NCBI RefSeq assembly: GCF_033473495.1
Contig: NC_088935.1
Location: forward strand, 4,154,001 to 4,218,000
Direction of reading: 5' to 3'
Length of the DNA: 64,000 bases
Source of the DNA: Cercospora beticola
Lineage: Eukaryota > Ascomycota > Dothideomycetes > Mycosphaerellales > Mycosphaerellaceae
Below the pieces are notes generated by a model. It was not told the origin of the DNA. It saw nothing but the letters and a program-made list of their open reading frames with translations, and ran no database searches. A program made the translations under genes and the position numbers. Of this stretch, positions 46,801-53,216 are shown in pieces. The first letter of the stretch is position 1; each line of letters begins with the position of its first letter.

Positions 46801-46946
46801 GCCCGTGCTTGCGGTCCTGTTGTGGCTGCCTCTGTTTTTGATGTTGTGCCAAACAAACCCTGTAAGGTTGCGACTGTAGACGATGTAGCCTTGCCCGATG
46901 ATATCTCCTTCTTCACACGATCCAGAATGCTCTCCGTGGCCGCCAT
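40839..46946 (-). CDS. ESP1: Separase (cohesin-cleaving cysteine protease)
   Basis: 2,035-aa intronless member of peptidase family C50 (Esp1/Cut1/BimB). It cleaves the cohesin kleisin at anaphase onset once APC/C has destroyed securin. About 1,500 residues of helical TPR-like repeats precede the protease domain. The catalytic dyad is present: His1849 in YFGHGAGSQY and Cys1876 in WLMGCSSGA, 27 residues apart as usual. After VLATLWDVTDKDIDRF comes a non-conserved insertion (~1945-1995) packed with Thr-Pro and Lys/Arg, and then the conserved end CFLRYLNGAAPVVYGVPVYL. The N-terminal ~190 residues are disordered with several Ser/Thr-Pro sites. The start codon is 188 bp from the divergent DUF5321 gene. 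Confidence 0.95.
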   Translation of the reverse strand: MAATESILDRVKKEISSGKATSSTVATLQGLFGTTSKTEAATTGPQARAQKPTNTKAVALKSTRPTTPASKASKKVAFVPVLEDESKTLSPKERYALATDVVNTTLKVLQNAVKNDRSLPNQCDGELDSTPKRTSPKDSRALHERSSNTSPAKASQTKLVNGKCAAVSAVNKEPPSPETRPWTATAECARLAFSQLRAADRERLSVRSLPKYQLETGMLALVSRMIGLGLDNLAAKELCAVKKRLQSARTDAVADQQRGKKAGTGRVPGHETLASLLQLEVDLAEHSNIAPLAMTYWSYVLALLATANKPATIEDALPHLELESERSVVLCIVKYATSLSDSTKAAKQLDALFQALMRLCPSVSARTDEMAKDSARCIRPESAFKINMIALSVRLKMIKLTAQPMDIAQNVLEPVSRSMSALLRRLPAGAINKNVLRICQKARASLELSSQEVSECASASFTISRTMSVLAERAGDAEEAHSYSNIAVQQCAALEANHARRVAALCRQHACALRFIDTTGDQSVPGLDNLELLRQALQQSVSGSASDYETLLVELDHLFESFNGQHHGVSMTGREGLIRSAAAFASRYARLSAGNQRESTKSIIEKAVAISRQIESLVTWINKDTAQALVQTGLLDMIAENSAHTSLAQAWSSTRSAIILSRVFRGLVNKAVASVPEKCLEILYDDSALPSEQRGAVLEWQLQITCEIVQKSKIRQAQGRVVRELVHRLLQIYASTEFPVRRARVSAMAMRYQTVCPDTFQHKLLEDLSHVEMVDPKQPGRDGDLVPYLEELRASLVISRSFDNKSLDVDVLEKQILVWHRLLDQSHDMESLQRVIDNPSAFAQQLSCLCDYFTMLGEHKSQLHLLQLLHRVQKISDDKEQLCTTDLCLVRCYLLHGYAEAAVIYLDEARKLLETVGQSSLAALDYHITSAQYFLCVDKLDESAQALQSAAEVRSRLNMESAPSQQRKSFRLHHVRGWLAHSQHLFASGNAHGALQAAKRSVQVANSIWAGIEKSCPAANEPNIDRSGEASTRPVDTLIRGVSKLNLKPAHDKSTQPTSPSSSTGVALWTVLPLMCQALMHLSNIYAHHGSFVEASYSFEQAAKIAQEANAHGILSDIRYHRSLLLASAGRIEDAELLLAHEQESGKPQCPLARTNHLRAKTALSVKLGDLEDALKFSREAETILKQVQGQSYTSSLHLTFSADSPKLSGNSTPQLPDETVSKPSTRKRVAATKKPATASRVTSAKTKKPAPVSSQKDISAWGSCYVLQKLEAQVMLQSAILATKLGQDDANSRISWVAEVCQIFPDTFDRRMLSYLGAMQAVEAAIEADFTFNALSESTLALPALRSAERNLTSALSTVQPGRGKATKGSKPAKSKKAATDSVLQLLLTARQCLEGQKSSMESFTTSDTHKLYALLADTSMLLSATSGTQAPEVLHPVREALHIEAPRIHAAECLSFAAKLESDITQSSDLLLWPQSDNPHPTPELSATQFQEEYVDILPRSWTAVSLSLNEQCDELYVARYRNGQTPLLMRLPFSRQQSEDDDDNLFDFVVGRAELQETIELSNYSCHNSMDTNVKGAKTNWWSEREALDRRLQELLINIENIWLGGFRGLLSQHRRDDAQLLRFRQDFDVILDRHLPSRQMKGSKKIDLDDQILELFIGLGADTQGEVDLDEPLADLLYFVVDMLQFNGERNAYDEVDFDSMTVEVADALRSYYDAAEQQKDDAHLILVLDRRLQAFPWESMPCLERASVSRVDSMLTLRERLVTMRANAHKLNGDDHYTVSKHSGAYILNPSGDLKSTQGVLAPELGRLTYADGEPWTSIVTREPSEDVFKAALQTSSNLLYFGHGAGSQYIRPRAIRKLETCSEVVWLMGCSSGAVTEYDELEPFSVPSAYLQAGQASSEHPSKCMAVLATLWDVTDKDIDRFSLAVGQEWGLWQAVPETVKPPAKTPRKRTLAVPSTPEKCAKTPKTPKVHKTPIPSRTPARNRSRVRFEESKPQSLVEAVSKSREACFLRYLNGAAPVVYGVPVYLGD

Positions 46947-47134
46947 GCCTGGTCTATCCTAGGTGCTATCGCATGCTGCAGGCTCTAATGCTCACTACTC
47001 ATTGCGGCGAAGCGTGTGCACGAGCGCTCGGACCTGGAGATCTGTTCCCACAGCAACGAGCTGCCGAGAGCATCTCGAATTCTGGATATTCCGCTGGCGG
47101 CAGCACGGCCGTCACATTATTCAATCGACTGATC

Positions 47135-47767
47135 ATGGCGCCCTCAAGAGCATTAACATTACAGCGCATGGCTGCTGCTGGGGTCCTGGTGCATGCAGCG
47201 TCGCGCAGATCATACATGGTCACGGCCAGTAGGCTGTATGCCGACCAGTCGAGACTTCCTACCGTGGCCAGCCCGTCATTCTGGACATCGCTGATCCCCC
47301 GTTTCCTGCGGAAGCCAACAACAGAGGCAGAGGCAGCGGCGCGCGCAACGAGACGGGATACTGTCGCAGAGGAGAAGCGAACAGGACTTATTTTCTTGCT
47401 GCTTGGCATCCTCGTTGGTTCCAATGCGATCAACATTATCGGCCTGAAGCGCGAGATGCTGAACTTCTCACGCCAGACCGACGCCAAATTAGAACTGCTC
47501 CGTGAGGTGGTAGAACGGGTGAAAAGAGGCGAAGACGTGAACGTGAAGAAAGCGCTCGGCACAGGAGATCCGGAGCAGGAAAGAGAGTGGGAGGAGGTGA
47601 TTCAGGAGCTGGAAAGAACCGACATGCTCTGGCAAAACCGAAAGAAACGAGATGCGAAGCGTGCAGAGAAAGCTGAGCAGGCGCAATCAAGAGAGGAAGA
47701 GCGAGAACACAGCAACCAAACAGCACAGGACAAAAATGCAAAGTCGAGTCCCAAATTCCTGATGTGA
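47135..47767 (+). CDS. DUF5321 family mitochondrial membrane protein
   Basis: 210-aa protein of a fungal family of unknown function. The basic, Ser/Ala-rich N-terminus (MAPSRALTLQRMAAAG, then RRSYMV) looks like a mitochondrial presequence. FWTSLIPRFLRKP precedes one membrane helix (GLIFLLLGILVGSNAINIIG, residues ~87-106). The soluble part has the family block LLREVVERVKRGEDVNVKKA followed by GTGDPEQEREWEEVIQELER, and a Lys/Glu-rich coiled-coil tail. The frame is open 237 bp further upstream, but that stretch overlaps the separase start and is not conserved, so the ATG at 47135 is preferred. The arrangement suggests a single-pass inner-membrane protein. Confidence 0.8.
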   Translation: MAPSRALTLQRMAAAGVLVHAASRRSYMVTASRLYADQSRLPTVASPSFWTSLIPRFLRKPTTEAEAAARATRRDTVAEEKRTGLIFLLLGILVGSNAINIIGLKREMLNFSRQTDAKLELLREVVERVKRGEDVNVKKALGTGDPEQEREWEEVIQELERTDMLWQNRKKRDAKRAEKAEQAQSREEEREHSNQTAQDKNAKSSPKFLM

Positions 47768-48880
47768 GTGGAACACGGTAGATGGGAATTCGCACAAACG
47801 CCTGTTGGCTATATTCTCTGTGGTGGGCTGGATGCACTGGATCTTTCGAGGAGTCTCGAGCCGTCACGCGGCCGTTTCGAGACTATTGCAAGACCTCTGT
47901 CGCTGCTCCGGCCTTTGTCAGACAACTACTGACGATCGTTCCGCTGAGAGCTGTACCGCGTGCATCAACAATCATTCAAATTCTCAATATGGATACCTTC
48001 GACTCTGCCCGCTCTCCGAAAGATGAGCCTACGCTGTGTGACCAGTACATGTACTGCACATGTTGACTATGGTCACAAAGCCACGATTACGATGTCCACC
48101 ACCGCTGCTTGCAGACGCTGTGAGCAGAGGCTCAGTTGGTCATCCAGAGTCAAAGCGATGATGCATAGGATCCGGTGAAAATTGCTCATGCGAGAGCCGA
48201 AATGTTTCGACCTTGACCTTTGAACGCAGTGCCGGCCTCCAAACTGTCCTGTCAAGGCCCTGATCACTCGGTCGAACTTCAAGCTAGGGACCGCATTCGG
48301 GCTCCTTGCAGACATGAATCAGACCGGCCATTCAGTGTGTGGATGTTGAGTGCTGCTGATTCAAAAGTGGAGAAGTGAAACCGTACGCTTTGTGTCTCTT
48401 GACACGAAACACATTCATGTATATTATTGTCAGCAACAGAGATGGGCACTCTCGTGGCCGTTATTGTGGACAGGCTTATGCTGCAAGATTATTTGAACTC
48501 CTTGTGAACAGGATCCTGACAAATTTTGCAGTATCTGCTGCAATGATTGGGAAGGAGCATCTTCCAGTAATGTCAATATCTCCCTCTCACGCAATGTGCC
48601 GAGTCCTCGACCGTAGTCTTGGCCTTGACTTCACCATTGCATAGATTGTATGATGCATGGTCGTTCACATTGGCTTCAAAGTACACTTTCAAGTCGCACA
48701 AATGTCGCAGTCGTTTCGTGGTTGCTGATCAGTGTCAGGCTTTGCGACGTTTGGAGATCATTCTACCCTCCACTCTTGACAGCCGAGGTCGCTCGACAGC
48801 TACTTCCCAACCTACGACATATTGGAACGAATGTCTTGGAACATACCTTGTGACAACTGATTATTCGCTATACCATCATC
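47768..48880. other. Intergenic region of 1.1 kb
   Basis: Head-to-tail spacer between the DUF5321 gene and the crotonase-fold gene. Short frames (47782-48066, 48375-48644, 48619-48933) have no domain, and the last one overlaps the next gene out of phase. A CCGAGG hexamer lies at 48783-48788, close to the downstream start. No repeat was seen. Confidence 0.4.
48783..48788 (-). promoter_or_regulatory. Candidate fatty-acid regulator site (CCTCGG on minus strand)
   Basis: The hexamer reads CCGAGG on the plus strand, 93 bp before the crotonase-fold gene's ATG. CCTCGG is the core bound by FarA/FarB and Ctf1-type zinc cluster regulators of fatty-acid catabolism in filamentous fungi. A hexamer can occur by chance about once per 2 kb on both strands, so it counts only with the matching sites at 53080 and 57610. 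Confidence 0.3.
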
Positions 48881-49679
48881 ATGCCCGAGACTGTGATCGA
48901 CGAGAAAGACTTGCTCCTCGAGCGCTACGATAATGTCTTCGTTCTTACTATGCGGAAGGCGCCCGAAAATCGAATCAACAGTGCATATGCACAGAAGCTG
49001 ATTTCTGCATACAACGCGGTGCGAAAGCTATTAGGCGAGGATGCTGAGGGCGCAGTTATCACGAAAGGCAACGATGCGAAGTTCTGGTGCACAGGTCTGG
49101 AACTTGATGAAGCTGATGGCAATCCATACGCCAACTCTGAGGGATTCTACCCACTACTTGCCACCATTGTCGACTTTCCATTTCCGACCATAGCTCTTAT
49201 CACAGGACACACTTTCGGTGGTGCAGGACCTTTTGCATTGAGCCATGACTATCGTGTCATGAACAGCAAGCGAGGCTTCATTTCTATGCCTCCGGTGAAC
49301 TTGGGCTTGCATTTCCCCGGCATTGGAGCTCTTCCCAGACTAAAGCTTAGACCTCAGGTAAGTCGTGCGAAAGACATCTCTCGTTTGGATATTGCAATGT
49401 ACGCTGACACTCGTACAGGTAGCACGCAAGATGCTGCTCGAAGCTCATAAATGGACAGGAGAGCAAGCGCTGGAGGATGGCATTGTCGACGAGATTGCAG
49501 AGCCAGAAAAGATGCTCGATGTAGCTCTGGCCCTCGCCAGGCGCTTAGCGCCAAAGGCGAAGATGGGGGTATTCAGTCTGCTGCGAAATGAGCTGTACGG
49601 TGATGCGGCGAAGGCCTTCAGGGACATATCGTACATTCACGGCACAAGGGTGGGCAGTCCGGCAAAAGCGAAGATATGA
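48881..49679 (+). CDS. Crotonase-fold enoyl-CoA hydratase/isomerase family protein
   Basis: 245-aa protein from two exons: 48881-49357 and 49419-49679 (donor GTAAGT, acceptor ACAG). The crotonase fold shows in FWCTGLELDE (68-77, CoA/oxyanion loop) and GHTFGGAGPFALSHDYRVM (109-127). The family is closest to peroxisomal delta3,delta2-enoyl-CoA isomerases, which move double bonds during unsaturated fatty-acid oxidation. The chain ends AKI, a tripeptide known to target Candida tropicalis trifunctional enzyme to peroxisomes. By eye, the usual catalytic glutamates are missing: GAGPFA replaces GCELA, and ISMPPVNLGL has Pro where Glu is typical. It may use another residue or another reaction. A CCTCGG-type site lies 93 bp upstream. 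Confidence 0.85.
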
Positions 49680-49942
49680 TCAATTCGATATAGCGCTGCA
49701 AGCGGTCATAGCGGCCCAACAAGGCGGAAGCTTGGCAATCACGCACGGACCCTGTGCATTCCGAACAGGGAAGTCGCGCTTCGCGTCGCCGTGTCCGTTG
49801 ATTGACACCTGCTGCATTTAACCGCATTCATCATCGAACACCATCTCACTCCTCGAATCACGAGTCGCATCGAATCACCTCCGCGACACGAATCAGTCAA
49901 CTGCGCTTGCGACAAATCCTCTGCCCGCCGCGCACTTCCAAA

Positions 49943-50734
49943 ATGGTCGACTACAGCAAGAAGAAGAACGATGAGCTCGCGGCGCTGTGCAAAGCCCGCA
50001 ACCTGCCACACAGCGGAAAGAAAGCGGATCTTGTGAAGCGCCTCGAAGAACACGACGCCAAGGAGAGTTCAGCACCCGAGGCACCTGCTGAGAAGCCTGC
50101 CGTCAACGAAGACGAAATCGATTGGGACGATGAGCCTGCCGCAGATACTACAAAGTCTACCACGACTCAAGCCACTGCTGCGAGTGCAGCTGTCGCCGAT
50201 CAAAGCACCGTTGAAGCTCCTGCAAAGGGAAATGATACAGAAACAGCAGAGCCAACAACTTCAGAACAGCCAGCAGCCACAGCCGACGATTCAGCAGCCG
50301 ACGCCGAAGCACAGAAGAAGCGCAAGGAAGAAGAGGACGCCAAGTTCCGCGCCGGCTTGGACGAAAGCACGCTAGACCAGGAGATTGAAAAGAGAAAGGC
50401 GCGAAGGGCAAGGTTCGGCATCACTGAAGATGATGAAGAGCTGAAGAGGCTGGAGCGGGCCAAGCGGTTTGGAACTGCGACATTGGCAGGGTTGGCAGAC
50501 TTGAACAAAGCTCTACCAGCATCAGAGGACAGAAAGCAGAAGAAGCGAGGCCGAGAGGCGAATGAGAGCGACAGTGGGGTGCGAAAGAAGAGCAAAGGCA
50601 GGGTCGCCCCTCCTGCAAAGAAGCAGGGTGGAGAGAAGGCAAAGACCGAGAAGTCAAGCAACGGGTATCCGAGCTGGATGACGGAGAAGGATATCGCGGC
50701 AGCCAACGCTCGGAAGGCAAAGTTTGCAGCTTAA
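49943..50734 (+). CDS. THO1: SAP-domain ribonucleoprotein, Tho1 type
   Basis: 263-aa intronless protein. The N-terminal SAP domain (residues ~3-38, DYSKKKNDELAALCKARNLP, then KKADLVKRLEEHD) binds nucleic acid. The acidic EDEIDWDDE block, an Ala/Thr/Glu-rich linker and a helical segment (DQEIEKRKARRARFGI, then ELKRLERAKRFG) match yeast Tho1 and human SARNP, which act with the THO/TREX mRNA export machinery. The C-terminus is basic with GYPSWMTEKDIAAANARKAKF. Upstream in-frame codons from 49802 are low-complexity leader; the ATG at 49943 gives the family N-terminus MVDYSKKKNDE. Confidence 0.87.
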   Translation: MVDYSKKKNDELAALCKARNLPHSGKKADLVKRLEEHDAKESSAPEAPAEKPAVNEDEIDWDDEPAADTTKSTTTQATAASAAVADQSTVEAPAKGNDTETAEPTTSEQPAATADDSAADAEAQKKRKEEEDAKFRAGLDESTLDQEIEKRKARRARFGITEDDEELKRLERAKRFGTATLAGLADLNKALPASEDRKQKKRGREANESDSGVRKKSKGRVAPPAKKQGGEKAKTEKSSNGYPSWMTEKDIAAANARKAKFAA

Positions 50735-50980
50735 GTGCGGTAACTAGAACGGATTACACCGCGAGATTTGGACCGCGCTCGGAATCAAGCAGCCCACATG
50801 CGCACCTCTGGTTCTAGGACGATGTATCGATCAAACGCGCTTGGAGCGCTTTTCTACAAGTTCTAGCGGTCTGCTTTTTAAAATTTCTCCAGGACCGTGT
50901 GAAATCGCTGAGTATGAACGACCGCAAAGTCGCGGTGCCCTTATGTCGCTGAGCTGGCCGAGGTTGATGCAGACCATCGA

Positions 50981-52885
50981 TTACAACTTGGTGGTCCGTT
51001 TCGATCTCCATATTTGCACAGCAGACATTTCGTGATATTTCTCCGGCGGGAAGAAGTGTGGGCCGAGCGTCTTCTTCACTACCTTGCCAGTCGCAGACTT
51101 CGGCAGCTCTTCGTTGAGCACCCTAAGCACTGTTGGCAGCTTGTAGCCGGCCATTCTCTCCCTGAGATCGTTACGCAATCTCTCGATGTCAAGCCTGGAC
51201 GTGTCTGCGATTCCTTGGGGCGAGATGTCAGCTGCCTGCTTGAGCACTATCGCAGCCGCGACTCGCTGGCCAAATTCTTGATCATCAACACCGACTACCA
51301 TCGCTTCAGCGACGTACGGCAACGCCAGAAGCTCTCGCTCGATGTCGAGAGCGCTGATTTTGTAGCCACCGCTTTTGATGATGTCCACGGACGCTCGCCC
51401 AAGGATGAAGTAGTAGTCACCCTCTCTCCTGGCTATATCACCTGTTTTGTAATATCCATCGGCGTCATGTGCAGCTTTCGTGGCCTCTGCATCGAACAGG
51501 AATTTGCTGAACATTCCTGGGCTTTTGGCCAGGATCTCTCCTTGGCCACCTTCAGACAGTCGGACATCGCAGCCTGGAAAAATGTTGCCGACGGAGCCAT
51601 CTGGCACGTTGTCGTCCCCCATGCGAACTCTGAACACCGCGCCCGTTTCGGTCATGCCGTATCTCAAGAGGATCTGGCGACCTAGAAGCTCTGTCCAGAA
51701 GTCTGCAATGTTTTTGGGCAGGGCGGAGGTCCCGCAGATACAGGCACGTAGCGCTCGAGCACCGTCGATATACTGTTGCGCGTCGGGTCGCGATGCTATG
51801 CTCTGCTGGAAATGTCTCATAAGTCTCATGTATATGGTTGGGACACCAGAGAAGAATGTTATGCCTCCCCGTCGCCAACGGTCCCACAGCCACTCGGGAC
51901 TGAAAGAGCCGCTCTTGAACTCAAGCAATGCTCCGCCGATCAGGAACGGAAAGAACATCATGCCAATCCCTGTTGCATGATGGACTGGTAGAAGATGTAA
52001 CAACACATCGTCCTTCGTGATATGGTAATGATCCACGACTCCCATGGCTTCGTCGTGGACAAAGGCACGACGCATGACGGCGCCTTTAGGGGGCCCTGTA
52101 GTTCCCGAAGTGAATATCACCACTCCTGCAGCATTGTCGTCTAGGAAGGTGTCCGACGAGACTATGATCTGTCCCGGTCGGAGCGGCGGGTTCGATAACG
52201 AGGGCGCGACAGGCACGCATACAAAACAGCTCTGGGGATTGTCGTCCTTGACAAGCTTTTCCACGGACAGGCCAAGACGCAACGCCCCTTCCGATACCAG
52301 GATTGCTGCGGCTCTGGATTTTGAGACAAAGTACAACGCTTCCTGTGGCGGTAAAGCTGTTGTCATTGGAACTACAGCAGCTCCTAGCGCCAGGGCTGCC
52401 AGGATTGCTACCGTGAACTCGTATCCTCCTGGTGCCAGTATCGCGATGTACACCTCGTCTCTGTCATTCAGTGCCTTCCGAGCGTCTGTTGCAAGACTTG
52501 CCCACACTCGCTTCCGAAAGGCCAGAACATCTGTCAGTAATTGTATATGCGTCGCTTCAACGCCCGTGTTGTCATCTCGAATGCATAATCGTGGTGGTTG
52601 CTGATGTGCATATCTGACCAGCTTGTTGAACAGTGGATGGCAAGGAAATATGTGGCAATCCGAGTTCGAGGAAAGTGAATCCAAGGAAAGATGACCTGGC
52701 ACATGAAGTGTCCGATCTTCGCCTTGTATCTCCATTTTCCAGTGTTGGTTCAACAAGATAGACAGTGGCAGTACTTTCGCTGGATCTGGCGCACCAGGCG
52801 GTGCCTCATATGTTCTGCTCGAGTTGACTGAGATGCGTTCAAGCTCGCGAAATATTGTTTGGACAGTAGGTCGAGTCCGAGGCAT
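50981..52885 (-). CDS. Acyl-CoA synthetase (AMP-forming, ACSF3/malonyl-CoA synthetase-like)
   Basis: Adenylating enzyme of about 634 aa that joins a carboxylic acid to CoA using ATP. Motifs are the P-loop FTSGTTGPPKGAV, LLPVHHATG, the YGMTETGA acyl-adenylate motif, the hinge block YYKTGDIARREGDYYFILGR followed by IIKSGGYKISALDIE, and the C-terminal catalytic Lys in LPKSATGKVVKK. Overall it is nearest to the ACSF3 malonyl/methylmalonyl-CoA synthetase branch, but the acid used cannot be read from motifs. The end, TKL, is a weak peroxisomal-type tripeptide. The start is uncertain: the frame stays open to 53140, with ATGs at 52885 (MPRTRPTVQTIF) and 53107. The downstream one is chosen because the upstream residues are Cys-rich and the shared promoter with the acyl-CoA oxidase would otherwise shrink to ~110 bp. 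Confidence 0.88.
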   Translation of the reverse strand: MPRTRPTVQTIFRELERISVNSSRTYEAPPGAPDPAKVLPLSILLNQHWKMEIQGEDRTLHVPGHLSLDSLSSNSDCHIFPCHPLFNKLVRYAHQQPPRLCIRDDNTGVEATHIQLLTDVLAFRKRVWASLATDARKALNDRDEVYIAILAPGGYEFTVAILAALALGAAVVPMTTALPPQEALYFVSKSRAAAILVSEGALRLGLSVEKLVKDDNPQSCFVCVPVAPSLSNPPLRPGQIIVSSDTFLDDNAAGVVIFTSGTTGPPKGAVMRRAFVHDEAMGVVDHYHITKDDVLLHLLPVHHATGIGMMFFPFLIGGALLEFKSGSFSPEWLWDRWRRGGITFFSGVPTIYMRLMRHFQQSIASRPDAQQYIDGARALRACICGTSALPKNIADFWTELLGRQILLRYGMTETGAVFRVRMGDDNVPDGSVGNIFPGCDVRLSEGGQGEILAKSPGMFSKFLFDAEATKAAHDADGYYKTGDIARREGDYYFILGRASVDIIKSGGYKISALDIERELLALPYVAEAMVVGVDDQEFGQRVAAAIVLKQAADISPQGIADTSRLDIERLRNDLRERMAGYKLPTVLRVLNEELPKSATGKVVKKTLGPHFFPPEKYHEMSAVQIWRSKRTTKL

Positions 52886-53216
52886 GGGGCTGCCGCTGTG
52901 ATGATCTTTGAAGAGTCGGACAGGCCGTGATGCGAAAACTATTGAGTCGCATCGTGCAATGCCGCCAAAGACGACCTGTGAGCAATGGCAACAGTCGTTC
53001 CTCGCCAATATGCGGGGTGCCCCGCGGTTTGTCAAGATTGAGTTTGGGGAAGTCGATCGGTAAGTCGGCACAGCTTCGTCCTCGGGTATTGTCAACGACG
53101 TCTGCATCTGCGACACACGATCGGCGACGACTTCGTCCAATATTTGGTGGACGTTTCCATGCTCCCAGTAATCATCCTGACGAAGTTACACATCCTGTAG
53201 CCTTCCAAGACCAATC
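52886..53216. promoter_or_regulatory. Divergent promoter, acyl-CoA synthetase and acyl-CoA oxidase
   Basis: About 331 bp between two head-to-head fatty-acid genes, which suggests shared control. It contains a CCTCGG hexamer at 53080-53085, the FarA/Ctf1 core. If the synthetase began at the ATG at 53107, part of this region including the hexamer would be coding. Confidence 0.5.
53080..53085 (+). promoter_or_regulatory. Candidate fatty-acid regulator site (CCTCGG)
   Basis: CCTCGG lies 132 bp upstream of the acyl-CoA oxidase ATG and 195 bp upstream of the preferred synthetase ATG. FarA/FarB and Ctf1-like regulators bind this core in beta-oxidation promoters. Matching hexamers occur in the two neighbouring promoter regions, which strengthens an otherwise weak match. 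Confidence 0.35.

Noticed and set aside
50200..50706. 168-codon Ser/Phe-rich minus-strand frame over the SAP protein gene
   Set aside because: It is antisense to a clear SAP-domain coding sequence and has no domain of its own.
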